Shown here: piece by piece, positions 16,770-26,167 of the stretch | How the letters are laid out: every line of letters begins with the position of its first letter | Numbering within the stretch: the stretch's first letter is position 1 | DNA from: Oceanobacillus jeddahensis | Lineage (GTDB): Bacteria; Bacillota; Bacilli; Bacillales; Amphibacillaceae | Direction: 5' to 3' | NCBI RefSeq assembly: GCF_000750635.1 | Contig: NZ_CCDM010000001.1 | Span: 558,001-622,000 of the forward strand | Length of the DNA: 64,000 nucleotides | The notes under the pieces: generated by a model | Databases searched by the model: none | Seen by the model: the letters and a program-made list of their open reading frames with translations, nothing else | Told to the model about the DNA's origin: nothing | Translations under genes and position numbers: made by a program

Positions 16770-18642
16770 GTGCGCCAGGCATGGCGACTATCTAGGTGGT
16801 GGAAATCCACTGTGGAGGTACACATCAACCAACCACTAGAGAAGCGCAAAGCATTTATCGTGAGGTAAAGGCTGAAGGAAGCGTGTATCAAAATCTTGGC
16901 TCGACGAACAGAAATCTGATACGAAGGCTCTGTAGGCGGATAAGGCTCCATAACAAGTCAAAATCCAAAAGATGTGCGTAACCCTGCAGAGTAAATTAGG
17001 CGAGTAAAAGAGGAAAGATAGTTGTCTTACCCTGGGAGGTCTCACGGACAGCTGAGGAGACCCCTAAAAAGAAAGCTGGTCGAAAAAGGTTTATCGTGAG
17101 AAGTCAGCCGATGCCGTAGTAGTGATGAAAATCATGAAGGGCTGAACAATTTATAGTGTTTCTACGCCATGAATGCACGAAGAATAAACTTCTGAATGTG
17201 TTAATGATGAAAGTATGAGCGTATCTCAGAGGATAGTCAAAAATAGAAGTGTTCTCCGTCACGTGAAAGGAAAGGAAGAAACGAGTGTGGAAATTTTAGA
17301 AAAGATTTTAAGCGATCAAAATATGAACGAAGCCTATCTTCGAGTGTACCGAAACAAAGGTGCAGGTGGGGTAGACGGCGTAACAGTAAATGAACTGAAA
17401 GCATACCTAAGGAAACACAAAGAGGAATTGCGAACGCAAATCCAGAAAAGAAAATACAAACCAATGCCAGCACTGCGCGTAGAAATTCCGAAAGAAAATG
17501 GAAAGATGCGCAAATTGGGTATTCCAACAGTGGTTGACAGAGTTGTCCAACAGGCAATTAGCCAAGTGCTCAGCCCGATATTTGAAAAACAATTCAGTGA
17601 CTACAGTTATGGCTTCAGACCAAGAAGAAGTTGCGAAATGGCAATCACGCAAGTATTGGAATATATCAATGACGGATACCAGTGGTTGGTGGATATTGAC
17701 CTGGAACGATTTTTCGATACTGTCCATCATGATAAGTTAATGCGAATAATCTCGCACACAATCAAAGATGGTGATGTCATTTCTCTGATACGAAAATACC
17801 TCGTAAGTGGTGTGATGGTCGATGGGAAATATGAAGATACAACTATAGGAACCCCACAGGGAGGCAACCTTAGTCCACTTCTAAGTAACATTATGTTGAA
17901 TGAGTTTGATAAGGAACTGGAGGCAAGAGGTCTGCGTTTCGTAAGATACGCAGACGATAGCCTTATCTTTGTCAAAAGTGAAAAGGCGGCAAATAGAGTT
18001 CTTACTTCCATTACAACATTTATCGAAAAGAAACTGGGGCTAAAGGTAAATATGGAGAAAAGTAAAATCTCACGCCCTACGAAAACAACATTTCTAGGCT
18101 TTGGTTTTTACTATGACTCAAATAAGAGGAAATTTCAACCGAGACCCAGTAAAACGTCGGTTCAAAAATTCCAAAGGAAACTGCGCCGATTAACCAAGCG
18201 AAATTGGAGTATTTCCTTAAACGACAGAATCATCAAGTTAAAACAGGTCATGTATGGTTGGGTCAACTATTTTAGGGTAGCTAATATGAAGAGCGTTTTA
18301 GAGTCTATAGATGCGAAGTTGCGCTCCAGAATAAGAGTAATTATCTGGAAACAATGGAAGAACAACAAAAAGAGAATTAAATCTCTCATACAACTTGGTA
18401 TACCAAAGGAAGAAGCCAAGGGGCTAACCTATTGTAGGAAAGGTTTCCGATTTACTGGGTTGTCGAAAGTTGTTCAGAGAGCATTGTCTAATAAAAGACT
18501 AAAGCAAAGAGGTATCCCCTTTGCCTTAGACCGTTATCTAAAAGTACACACTGAAATATAAATTGAACCGCCGTATACGGAACCGTATGTACTGGTGGTG
18601 TGAGAGGGGCGAAAAGTTATTTAGCTTTTCCCTCTACTCGAT
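16770..18642 (+). mobile_element. Group IIC intron (retroelement)
   Basis: The 5' end begins GTGCGCCAGGCATGG, matching group II 5' ends. The 3' end has the domain V-like stretch from about 18563 (GAACCGCCGTATACGGAACC, then GGTGGTGTGAGAGGGG) and a domain VI hairpin GAGGGG..CCCTC with TACTCGAT at 18635-18642. The pattern is close to the class C intron of O. iheyensis. It encodes its own reverse transcriptase/maturase. The exact 3' boundary is inferred from the AY rule. It is intact as far as can be read. Confidence 0.88.
17215..18561 (+). CDS. ltrA: Group II intron reverse transcriptase/maturase
   Basis: A 448-residue intron-encoded protein. The reverse transcriptase blocks are clear: NKGAGGVDGVTVNEL, RPLGIPT-like KLGIPTVVDRVVQQA, YGFRPRRSCEMAI, DIDLERFFDTVHHDKL, GTPQGGNLSPLLSNIMLNEFD and catalytic RYADDSLIFV. 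A maturase (X) domain follows from about residue 320 and the protein ends without an HNH endonuclease, typical of class C introns. It lies in intron domain IV. All catalytic motifs are intact, so activity is plausible. Confidence 0.95.
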   Translation: MSVSQRIVKNRSVLRHVKGKEETSVEILEKILSDQNMNEAYLRVYRNKGAGGVDGVTVNELKAYLRKHKEELRTQIQKRKYKPMPALRVEIPKENGKMRKLGIPTVVDRVVQQAISQVLSPIFEKQFSDYSYGFRPRRSCEMAITQVLEYINDGYQWLVDIDLERFFDTVHHDKLMRIISHTIKDGDVISLIRKYLVSGVMVDGKYEDTTIGTPQGGNLSPLLSNIMLNEFDKELEARGLRFVRYADDSLIFVKSEKAANRVLTSITTFIEKKLGLKVNMEKSKISRPTKTTFLGFGFYYDSNKRKFQPRPSKTSVQKFQRKLRRLTKRNWSISLNDRIIKLKQVMYGWVNYFRVANMKSVLESIDAKLRSRIRVIIWKQWKNNKKRIKSLIQLGIPKEEAKGLTYCRKGFRFTGLSKVVQRALSNKRLKQRGIPFALDRYLKVHTEI

Positions 18643-18732
18643 TATCCATTTAAAAAATTCGAATATAGGCAAATAACCAAAATTCGTCCTATTTTTTTGT
18701 TTGTGCATAAGCTGATTTTAGAGGTGATTGAA

Positions 18733-19428
18733 ATGGTATATCTAAATCGGCAGGAGCGTATTTATACAGATGATATAAAAGGTGCTTCATCTAATCAGGA
18801 AATGTTTGTTTATGCACATGCCAGTGAGAGAGAACAGAAACAGCTGGAAATGCAAAGAGAGTCTGCAGAAGTATTACAGCAGCTTCAGCGGGATACCTTT
18901 GCAAAAAATCAGCAATTGGAGCGTATCGCGAAAAGATTAAAGGAAATGGATAAAAATAAAAAGCATCAGCAGGAAGTACAGGAGAAGGTATTAAAACGTT
19001 TAAATTTGCTTGATGAAAATGCAAATAGTGAGAGGAAACAGCTGGATCAAATTCTTGCTATTCAAGAAAGAACAAAGGCAGAGCGAGATGAGATGAAAGC
19101 TAACCAAGCATCGATTCTGGTTAAGCTTGAAAAAATAGATGAGGTAAATGAAACAATGACAAAAAAAGTGGAAGAACAAGGGAATAAACTGGATGATATT
19201 TATAATCAAAAGGGAGAAGAACTCACCGTACTTCATGAGAGACTTGATAAACAGGAGGCATGGCTTGAAAAAGTAATGCGGCAAGTACATGATTTGCGGG
19301 GGATTATTTATGAAAGAGCAGATGAAGTTATCAAGAAGCTTGAAAAAAGTATCCAGTTATTCGGGGGCAAGTGGAATGTTATCCAAAAAGACGATACGAA
19401 GTCTTCCAAAGAAACATTAAAGAAGTGA
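18733..19428 (+). CDS. Coiled-coil hypothetical protein
   Basis: A 231-residue hydrophilic protein, almost entirely helical with heptad-like repeats from about residue 35 to 195 (for example LQRDTFAKNQQLERIAKRLK and KVEEQGNKLDDIYNQKGEEL). No signal peptide or membrane segment. I chose ATG at 18733 after AGAGGTGAT rather than an upstream in-frame start at 18697. I do not recognise a family; a structural or scaffold role is possible. It follows the group II intron and ends in a terminator that overlaps the stop codon. Confidence 0.7.
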   Translation: MVYLNRQERIYTDDIKGASSNQEMFVYAHASEREQKQLEMQRESAEVLQQLQRDTFAKNQQLERIAKRLKEMDKNKKHQQEVQEKVLKRLNLLDENANSERKQLDQILAIQERTKAERDEMKANQASILVKLEKIDEVNETMTKKVEEQGNKLDDIYNQKGEELTVLHERLDKQEAWLEKVMRQVHDLRGIIYERADEVIKKLEKSIQLFGGKWNVIQKDDTKSSKETLKK

Positions 19429-19461
19429 GCTGTCTGATAAATAGCAGCTCACTTCTTTCTT
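19421..19461 (+). terminator. Terminator overlapping a stop codon
   Basis: AGAAGTGAGCTG pairs with CAGCTCACTTCT, followed by TTCTT. The 5' arm includes the last codons of the coiled-coil gene. Confidence 0.8.
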
Positions 19462-19462
19462 C

Positions 19463-19710
19463 ATTGCATAGGAAATTATAGAATTATTGCCTTGTGGATA
19501 ACTATTTATAGTAAAACAGCCACGTCCAGCTCCGAGCGCCAAAAACTAGGAGATTTCACGTCGCGCCCTACGATAAGTCAACATTGGTTCGTCACCTCAC
19601 CGTGTTTCCTTTATCTCAAGAATAAAGGAAGTTCGACTAAAGTCGAACCACCCCCAAAAACCGGGGGCGCAATCTCTACGTTTTTAAACAGGCGCTCTGC
19701 GCTTTTGTTC
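19463..19710 (+). repeat. R2 dispersed repeat, copy 1 (longer)
   Basis: It begins ATTGCATAGGAAATTATAG, includes a perfect DnaA-box sequence TGTGGATAA (19493-19501), CACGTCCAGCTCCGAGCGCC and GTCGCGCCCTACGATAAGTC, and ends CAGGCGCTCTGCGCTTTTGT. It is nearly identical for about 160 bases to copy 2 at 52308, but carries an extra segment around 19620-19670 with a GTTCGACTAAAGTCGAAC hairpin. It ends five bases before the YitT stop codon. Confidence 0.9.
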
Positions 19711-19714
19711 TACA

Positions 19715-20626
19715 TTATTCGTCTGTTTTATCCGGTAAAATTTGATCGTTTTCAGTAATGATGCTTTCTTCTTCAAACCCGGTAAAGGCAGCTTCATCTT
19801 CTGTCGTCGGCGCAAAGAAAGTGCCGCCAGATACGTCTTTCACATTGTGTACCACGATAAATGAACTGGAATCAATTTCCCGGATAATTCGTTTCAGCGT
19901 TATGAGGCGGTAACTTGGGACAATGATATAAAGTATATAATGCTGACGGTCTGTATAGGATCCGGATCCATTGATAAAGGTAGCACTGGACGACATGACT
20001 GTATTAATTTGACGAGCGATTTCTTTAAATTCAGGAGAAATAATCGTCACAGCTTTTTTAGAGTCAAATCCGCCAATGACATAGTCGCTGGCTACTTTGC
20101 CAATAAATAAAGCAATAATGGTATAAAGTGTGTAAAGAGGTCCAATGATAAAAATTCCAACCAATACGATAACGGCATCCATAACAAAGGTGGTAAGCAC
20201 GACATTCCATTCATAACGCTGTGCGAGCAGCCGGGCTATTGTCGAAGTACCTCCAATGGAGCTCCCTGATTGGATGATTAAACCAAACCCGATCCCCATG
20301 ATCAGCCCTGCAAAAACGGCAGCTACTAAAGGATCACCCAGAGGTTGAGTGACTAAATTTTCAGTTAAAAATATAAACAGAGATAGAAGTGGTACATTAA
20401 TCATTGTTTTTATGACAATACTCTTGGGAAGAAATTTAAAACTGACTAGCTGTAATATAATAAAGGAAACCATTGTAACAATACCAGGTGACCATCCAAG
20501 AGAATAAAAGAGTAAAAGTGCAATTCCTAGGATACCGCCGTCTGCAATCTGGTTCGGCATGGCGAATATCGTAGTTGCCAGGGCACAAAAAATGGTGCCG
20601 ATTAGTGCAAGAATGATTTGCTTCAT
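19715..20626 (-). CDS. YitT family membrane protein (DUF161/DUF2179)
   Basis: A 303-residue protein with about five or six N-terminal membrane helices (FCALATTIFAMPNQIADGGI signature, then GLIMGIGFGLIIQSGSSIGG) and a cytosolic C-terminal DUF2179 domain (KKAVTIISPEFKEIARQI and SSSFIVVHNVKDVSGG). Function unknown; the conserved GG-rich loops suggest a transporter. ATG at 20626 was chosen because TGGAGGTTGAGG precedes it; the in-frame start at 20665 has no good ribosome site. Confidence 0.85.
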   Translation of the reverse strand: MKQIILALIGTIFCALATTIFAMPNQIADGGILGIALLLFYSLGWSPGIVTMVSFIILQLVSFKFLPKSIVIKTMINVPLLSLFIFLTENLVTQPLGDPLVAAVFAGLIMGIGFGLIIQSGSSIGGTSTIARLLAQRYEWNVVLTTFVMDAVIVLVGIFIIGPLYTLYTIIALFIGKVASDYVIGGFDSKKAVTIISPEFKEIARQINTVMSSSATFINGSGSYTDRQHYILYIIVPSYRLITLKRIIREIDSSSFIVVHNVKDVSGGTFFAPTTEDEAAFTGFEEESIITENDQILPDKTDE

Positions 20627-20952
20627 TTCCTCAACCTCCAGTGATAAAATAGTTTTTCCTACCAATAGGAATCATACTATAATTATTCTGTGTGTAAAGC
20701 AATAAAGATAAATTACAAATACTGCAAGACGCAGCTGTTGAGAAAAACATTATATTAAGTACATATATCCCGGTATTTGCGATCCATTTACCCCAAATTT
20801 TTTCATACATATACTCTCATCGTCTATATACTAGGCTGTGGGTATATCTATCCAATCAAGAGTGAAAGTGATAAAATGAGAATAGTATATTATTGTAAAA
20901 TAAAAGGTATGGTAAACATAAAAGCGATGATGATAAACAAGGTGGGAATAAT

Positions 20953-22083
20953 ATGATAACAACGAGTTTTCGTGATACGTGGGCAGAAGTATCTTTACAA
21001 GCTTTGGCGTATAATGTGAAGCAGTTTAAACAGCATATTCGTGAAGGATCCCGGTTTATGGCAGTGGTGAAGGCAGATGGATATGGTCATGGGGCGGTAC
21101 CCATTGCCGAAGAAGCGTTGGCGAATGGAGCTGATTATATTGGTGTTGCATTCTTAGATGAAGCGCTTTCCCTAAGAGAAGCAGGGATTACTGCGCCAGT
21201 ATTATTATTGGGCTATACGCCTGCCCATGCTGTTCATAAAGCCGTAGAACAAGATATCACCCTGACAGTCTATTCGGAAGAGACCATAGACGCGATTTGT
21301 CAGGCAGCAAAAACTTTACAAAAAAAAGCGAAAGTCCATATCAAAATAGATACGGGCATGACTCGAATTGGTGTGCGTACAGCAGAAGAGACGATCCATT
21401 TATGTCAGTCATTGGATCAGGAAGAAATAGAGCTGGAAGGAATCTTTACACATTTTGCAGAAGCGGATAATGGAGAATCGAGTGATTATACGTATCAGCA
21501 ATTTGAAAACTTTCAGCATGTTTATCAGGCAGTAGAAGCAAAAGGGTACCCAATTCCAATTAAGCATTGCTGTAATAGTGCTGGGACCATTGCATATCCA
21601 GATATGCATCTGGATATGGTACGTGTCGGTGTTAGCTTATATGGTCTTTATCCGGAACCGCATTTAAAGGAAATCCTACCCCTGAAACAGGTGATGACCT
21701 TAAAAACAAAGCCTGTATTTATTAAAAATGTTCCAGCCGGACAATCCATCAGCTATGGCAGAACTTATACAACAACGAAGGAAACAAAGATTGCCACTTT
21801 GCCGATTGGATATGCAGATGGCTTTTCACGTCTTTTATCCAATCAGGGACACGTGACGGTTCGTGGAAAGGAGTGTCTGATTGTCGGGCGTATTTGCATG
21901 GATCAGACTATGGTGGATGTCTCTGATGTAGATGATGTTAATGAAAATGATATTGTCACCATTTTTGGCGAGCCGAGTGAGGGCTATATTTCTTTAGATG
22001 TTGTCGCAGAGCAAATGCAAACCATTCATTATGAAACGGTTTGTTTAATCGGTAAACGAGTACCAAGAAAATATGTGAAATAA
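20953..22083 (+). CDS. alr: Alanine racemase
   Basis: A 376-residue PLP enzyme that interconverts L- and D-alanine for peptidoglycan synthesis. The PLP lysine is Lys40 in FMAVVKADGYGHGA; the opposite base is the Tyr in ISYGRTYTT. Other family motifs are KIDTGMTRIGV, HCCNSAGTIAYP, MVRVGVSLYG and GRICMDQTMVD. Length is normal. ATG at 20953 has AAGGTGGG upstream. It is followed closely by the alkyltransferase-like gene and may share its transcript. Confidence 0.96.
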   Translation: MITTSFRDTWAEVSLQALAYNVKQFKQHIREGSRFMAVVKADGYGHGAVPIAEEALANGADYIGVAFLDEALSLREAGITAPVLLLGYTPAHAVHKAVEQDITLTVYSEETIDAICQAAKTLQKKAKVHIKIDTGMTRIGVRTAEETIHLCQSLDQEEIELEGIFTHFAEADNGESSDYTYQQFENFQHVYQAVEAKGYPIPIKHCCNSAGTIAYPDMHLDMVRVGVSLYGLYPEPHLKEILPLKQVMTLKTKPVFIKNVPAGQSISYGRTYTTTKETKIATLPIGYADGFSRLLSNQGHVTVRGKECLIVGRICMDQTMVDVSDVDDVNENDIVTIFGEPSEGYISLDVVAEQMQTIHYETVCLIGKRVPRKYVK

Positions 22084-22108
22084 CATGATTGGATAGGGAG
22101 GATAAAGG

Positions 22109-22429
22109 ATGACCCCTTTTACGGAAGAAGTTATCAAAATAATACGGAAGATACCCCCTGGAAAAGTCATGACTTATGGACAGGTAGCCAGAGAAGCAGG
22201 TAATCCAAGAGCGGCAAGGCAGGTTGTCCGGGTACTCCACTCTATGAGTAAAAAACATCAATTGCCTTGGCATCGTGTAATCAATGCGAAAGGCCAACTA
22301 GCCATCCCAAAAGAAGAGGCTAGTTGGGAGCAGCGTACTCGTTTGGAAGAAGAGGGTGTCCAAGTAAACGCCAGCGGGTACGTGGATTTAAACCAATACC
22401 AATGGTTTATCACGGAGAAGCGCCTGTAA
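22109..22429 (+). CDS. Alkyltransferase-like protein (MGMT family, Trp variant)
   Basis: A 106-residue DNA-binding protein of the O6-alkylguanine methyltransferase fold. The normal active-site PCHR is PWHR at residues 53-56, so the acceptor cysteine is absent. ATL proteins of this type bind alkylated guanine and hand it to nucleotide excision repair. The helix-turn-helix MTYGQVAREAGNPRAARQVV and arginine finger region are present. ATG at 22109 follows GGGAGG. The last seven codons (FITEKRL) and the stop lie inside an R1 repeat, so the C-terminus is repeat-derived. Confidence 0.9.
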   Translation: MTPFTEEVIKIIRKIPPGKVMTYGQVAREAGNPRAARQVVRVLHSMSKKHQLPWHRVINAKGQLAIPKEEASWEQRTRLEEEGVQVNASGYVDLNQYQWFITEKRL

Positions 22430-22566
22430 AACTCCCGCCTCTAAATAAAGAGGGAGAATAAATTTATTCAGGCGGGAGATAACGGGCGCTAACTCCCTGA
22501 ATCACTCAACTAATCATTCAGGGGGAGAAAAGAAAAAACTCCCCCTGAATGAAGTTTCGTTTTATG
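22406..22566 (+). repeat. R1 dispersed repeat overlapping the ATL gene end
   Basis: It begins TTTATCACGGAGAAGCGCCT, contains CTCCCGCCTC pairing with the GGCGGGAG segment, has an internal inverted pair (ATTCAGGGGGAG and CTCCCCCTGAAT), and ends GAAGTTTCGTTTTATGA. It provides the ATL stop codon at 22427-22429. Confidence 0.9.
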
Positions 22567-22637
22567 AGTTGAAGCGTTTTATTGTTTTCAGTTAGATGCC
22601 CATAAGCATCTAACTGTATTTCAATTTGTTAACTAGG

Positions 22638-22736
22638 TATAATATAGATAAATCATTGTTTTTGAGAAACGTTCTCATTCTAGTATTCGCTGTTAAAAAG
22701 TAAAATATGTCATCAACCGGCCTTTTAACGAATACT
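22638..22736 (+). promoter_or_regulatory. Possible promoter and inverted repeats upstream of the FMN reductase gene
   Basis: A TATAAT lies near 22638, a GAGAAACGTTCTC palindrome at 22663-22676, and a hairpin at 22682-22736 pairs AGTATTCG..GTTAAAA with TTTTAAC..GAATACT. Which of these is regulatory is unknown. No gene is seen in 22567-22858. Confidence 0.35.
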
Positions 22737-22858
22737 GCGTTTTCGAACATATATAGGCAAATGGAGTAAATATGTATTCAAGTGTCTGAATAGACTGATT
22801 GAGAATCGGATAAGGATTTTTAGATAGAGAACAAATTCATAACATAGGGGGATGCTCC

Positions 22859-23416
22859 GTGAAAATAGTTGGTATATCTGGTTCGACAGTGGGCTCGAAA
22901 ACAAGAGTTACTGTGGAACATGTATTGAATTATATGGAAAAAGAGCATACAGGGGTGGAAGCAGAGCTGTTAGATTTGAAGGATTATGATGTGGTATTTA
23001 GTGATGGCCGTCCATATAAAGATTATACGGGCGATACAAAAGCCTTATTGGAAAAGATAATGCAAGCTGATGGAATCCTGATCGGTATGCCAGTTTTTCA
23101 AGCATCTATCCCGGGAACATTAAAAAATATTTTTGACCTTTTACCAGTTGATGCATTTCGGAATAAAATGGTCGCGATTGTTGCAACAGCAGGAACAACC
23201 AAGCATTATTTAGTTCCAGAGCAGCATTTGAAGCCAATTCTTCACTATATGCATGCATGGGTGATTCCTAAATACGTTTTTGTTGAAGAAAAAGATTATA
23301 CAAATTACGTGATTACGAATCAAAATGTGATTGATCGCTTAAATAAATTATCAAATGATCTAATTCATTATGTAGATATTTTACAGAAACACCCGGAGAT
23401 AACACCATTTTTATAA
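22859..23416 (+). CDS. NADPH-dependent FMN reductase family protein
   Basis: A 185-residue flavodoxin-fold reductase. The N-terminus MKIVGISGSTVGSKTRVTVE carries the FMN-phosphate loop, and ADGILIGMPVFQASIPGTLKNIFDLL is the signature of the SsuE/azoreductase group. It probably reduces FMN or a quinone-type substrate with NADPH in the cytosol. Start is GTG at 22859 after GGGGG. A terminator follows directly. The physiological acceptor is not evident. Confidence 0.85.
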   Translation: MKIVGISGSTVGSKTRVTVEHVLNYMEKEHTGVEAELLDLKDYDVVFSDGRPYKDYTGDTKALLEKIMQADGILIGMPVFQASIPGTLKNIFDLLPVDAFRNKMVAIVATAGTTKHYLVPEQHLKPILHYMHAWVIPKYVFVEEKDYTNYVITNQNVIDRLNKLSNDLIHYVDILQKHPEITPFL

Positions 23417-23422
23417 ACATAT

Positions 23423-23463
23423 AAAAAACCTTTTATGAAGTATTGTTCATAAGAGGTTTTTTT
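23423..23463. terminator. Bidirectional terminator
   Basis: AACCTTTTATGA pairs with TCATAAGAGGTT (one wobble) with A- and T-runs on the two sides, between the convergent FMN reductase and YhhN genes. Confidence 0.8.
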
Positions 23464-23496
23464 CATCCTTGGGAAGTGCTGAATCGCTCTTGATAT

Positions 23497-24150
23497 TTAC
23501 CAGGAAATACCTTTACGTTTCGAATCAATAGTAAATAGACTATGGGCAATCAGAAATTGAGCACCATAATAAGTGATCATAATCATTTCACTTGCACCTG
23601 TAAAGCTGGATATAAACATATTCCAAGCTAGAACACTGTCAGAAACGATGAATAATATACTTCCCAGAGTTGCCCAGCGATTTCCGGTCATGATTGCTGT
23701 AAAGGCCATCAAGATAATGATTCCAATATAAGCGGCAACAGGAATAATAAAAGCTGTTTCTCCATTTGCTTGAAGCTGGCTGATAAGCTGGTATCCAATC
23801 CAGACAGCAAAAAGAATAAGCGGTATGGCAGAGAGACTTTTTGGTAAAGAAAAACGCCATACTTTTAAAAATCCAATGGTATAGAATACGTGACCAACAA
23901 AAAAGGCAGTCAGACCGATTAAGAACCAATGTAGTGTTGCATCACCGATTAAGGAAAATGTGATTCCGCCAATAATCCAATAATGCACTGCTTTTCGTGT
24001 TGGCAGAGATTGTTCAAAAGCATAGATCAGGATCAGCACCATTGGAATAACCTTAAAGAAAATGCTAAATGCTAAAGGCTCAGATGGAGAGATAAATATA
24101 TAGACAATGCCTGTAGTCAGAATTAAGATGGGTAAGCGGTAGAGCATCAA
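23497..24150 (-). CDS. Lysoplasmalogenase / YhhN family membrane protein
   Basis: A 217-residue polytopic protein with about seven or eight hydrophobic segments. The YhhN features are FSLIGDATLHW (with the conserved GD) and FIVSDSVLAWNMF. Characterised vertebrate members hydrolyse lysoplasmalogens; bacterial substrate is uncertain. ATG at 24150 has AAGGGAT upstream. The intergenic space behind it (24151-24453) holds an R4-type fragment and the terminator of the next gene. Confidence 0.75.
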   Translation of the reverse strand: MMLYRLPILILTTGIVYIFISPSEPLAFSIFFKVIPMVLILIYAFEQSLPTRKAVHYWIIGGITFSLIGDATLHWFLIGLTAFFVGHVFYTIGFLKVWRFSLPKSLSAIPLILFAVWIGYQLISQLQANGETAFIIPVAAYIGIIILMAFTAIMTGNRWATLGSILFIVSDSVLAWNMFISSFTGASEMIMITYYGAQFLIAHSLFTIDSKRKGISW

Positions 24151-24401
24151 AATAGATACATCCCTTCATTGAACAGAATAAAAATTTTCAGAAACCTTTA
24201 GTTTCATCATAGTAAAAAAATGCTTATATAACAAATTCTAGATATATCAAAGAAAATCTTTTTTAGAATTTCTTAACACGGTAGGAAAGGAAAAACGATG
24301 GACTTTATGAAGCTTCGACTAAATTTCCCGCATTCTTGTTCAAGTAAAGGCCGAACAAATGCTAATCATGGAAGGGAAGAAATTTAACCTGGGGAGAGTA
24401 T

Positions 24402-24442
24402 GAAAAAAATCCCCTTGTCAAATTAAAATATAAGACAAGGAG
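24402..24442 (-). terminator. Terminator of the peptide-binding lipoprotein gene
   Basis: On the minus strand CCTTGTC pairs with GACAAGG and a run of seven T follows. It lies just beyond the stop codon of the gene at 24454. Confidence 0.8.
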
Positions 24443-24453
24443 AGATATTTTTA

Positions 24454-26046
24454 TTATTCAATAGAAACTTCTTTTAAATTTAATAGCTGTGTTGGAGATT
24501 GAGTCAGCCCTTTTACGCTATCATCAACTCCTAATAAATATTCCTGATGATGAATATAAACCATTGGTGTGATTTCAGCGAGCAATTCTTGCGTTTGGCG
24601 ATAAAGCTCTAATCGCTCATCTGGGTCACTTTCTTGACGACCCTGGTCTAATAATTCATCAAGCTCTTCATTGTCTGTGAACGTCCGATTTCCTGGTTCA
24701 CCTAAATTATCAGAATGGAATAAAGGATATAAGCCGTTATCTGCGTCCCCGGTAACCGTTGTCCAGCCAAAGACAAACATATCATGTTCCCCATTAGCTG
24801 TTTGTTCAAGCATTGCTCCCCATTCCATGGTTCTTACTTCTGCATTAATACCAATTTCTTTTAGTTGTGCCTGAATATTTGTAGCTGTATCGATACGTTG
24901 ACGATCATCATTTGTCCAAATCGTTGTAGAAAAACCATTTTCATAGCCCGCTTCAGCAAGCAAATCCTTTGCTTCTTCTACATTATATTCTTGATCTCTT
25001 ACATCTTCATTATAACCAAACACACTTGGTGCGACGGGAGTATGTGCCGGAATTCCAATATCATCATAGATACCGGAAAGGATGTCTTCTTTATTGATGG
25101 CTTTGGCGATTGCCTGACGAACACGTTCGTCGTCAAACGGTTCTTTCTCCATATTAAATCCTAAATAGGAAAGTGCCAGGCTCTCTTGAGACTGTACAGA
25201 TAAGTGGTCGGTGCCTTCAATTTGATCTATGTCTGATGGGCTGAGTGAATTAGCGATATGAGAATCACCTGTCTGTAATTCTGCAATACGGGTCAAATCT
25301 TCTGTAACTACTTTAAATGTTACAGAATCGAGCAATGCAGGTTCACCCCAGTAATCTTCATTATTTACTAATTGAATCTGTTGACCAGGCTGCCAATCTT
25401 CATATTTGAAAGGGCCTGTGCCTTGCGGGTTCTCACTAATCACAGAGCCGGCTTCTTCTCCATTTTCCATCGCAGCATAATCTTCTTCAATCTGATCCTT
25501 TGAAATCATAACGCCGCCTGGGTGAGCAAGGTGGGCTGGTAATGCAGCAAAAGGATACTCTGTTTTAAAATGAACGGTGTAATCATCAATCACTTCTACT
25601 TCGGAAATCATATTATACATAATTGCCCGCGGTGAGCCAACCTCCGGATCAAGGGTACGATCAATATTTGCTTTTACAACATCGGCATTAAATTCAGAGC
25701 CATCATGAAATGTGACATCCTGACGAAGCTTGAATTCCCATGTTGTATCATCAATTTGTTCCCATTCTTCTGCAAGTAATGGCTGATTTTCCATATTTTC
25801 ATCTTGAGCAACAAGTGTCTCAAAGATATTTCTTTGTACATCACTGGATGGTGTATCATTAGAAGCTGCCGGATCAAGCGATACAGCATCGGCCGGTGTC
25901 GTAATGATTAAATCGCCGCCCTGCGTTCCTTCCCCAACCGTATTGCTGTCAGATGTATTATCATCTGGTTCACTAGCGCAAGCAGTTAGAACGAAGCTCA
26001 GCAGAGCAATAAATAGAAATACATATATTTTTTTGTTTATTCTCAT
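24454..26046 (-). CDS. Peptide/nickel ABC transporter substrate-binding lipoprotein (SBP family 5)
   Basis: A 530-residue extracytoplasmic solute-binding protein. The lipobox LTACAS near residue 20 predicts a lipid-anchored Cys. SBP_bac_5 features include LAEEWEQIDDTTWEFKLRQDVTFHDG and DERVRQAIAKAINKEDIL. It probably delivers oligopeptides (or glutathione) to an ABC permease encoded elsewhere, as none is adjacent. It lies 120 bases downstream of the MetQ-like gene on the same strand, separated by a hairpin, so it may be partly within the SAM-riboswitch unit or have its own promoter. Confidence 0.88.
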   Translation of the reverse strand: MRINKKIYVFLFIALLSFVLTACASEPDDNTSDSNTVGEGTQGGDLIITTPADAVSLDPAASNDTPSSDVQRNIFETLVAQDENMENQPLLAEEWEQIDDTTWEFKLRQDVTFHDGSEFNADVVKANIDRTLDPEVGSPRAIMYNMISEVEVIDDYTVHFKTEYPFAALPAHLAHPGGVMISKDQIEEDYAAMENGEEAGSVISENPQGTGPFKYEDWQPGQQIQLVNNEDYWGEPALLDSVTFKVVTEDLTRIAELQTGDSHIANSLSPSDIDQIEGTDHLSVQSQESLALSYLGFNMEKEPFDDERVRQAIAKAINKEDILSGIYDDIGIPAHTPVAPSVFGYNEDVRDQEYNVEEAKDLLAEAGYENGFSTTIWTNDDRQRIDTATNIQAQLKEIGINAEVRTMEWGAMLEQTANGEHDMFVFGWTTVTGDADNGLYPLFHSDNLGEPGNRTFTDNEELDELLDQGRQESDPDERLELYRQTQELLAEITPMVYIHHQEYLLGVDDSVKGLTQSPTQLLNLKEVSIE

Positions 26047-26113
26047 GATGCTATTTCTCCTTTTGCATAGTTAACTAAATGACTCTTTAATAAATGAAAG
26101 TAATTCTAATTGG

Positions 26114-26145
26114 AAGCCTGATTATAGAGCAACATAATCAGGCTT
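26114..26145 (-). terminator. Hairpin, possible weak terminator after the MetQ-like gene
   Basis: AAGCCTGATTAT pairs with ATAATCAGGCTT but only a weak T-tract follows on the minus strand, so it may be a partial terminator or an mRNA stabiliser. Confidence 0.45.
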
Positions 26146-26167
26146 TAGAATACTTGTTAATATAAAT

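Noticed and set aside
16796..17045. Small frames on both strands at the intron's 5' half
   Set aside because: They lie in ribozyme domain I-III sequence of the group II intron, which is structural RNA.
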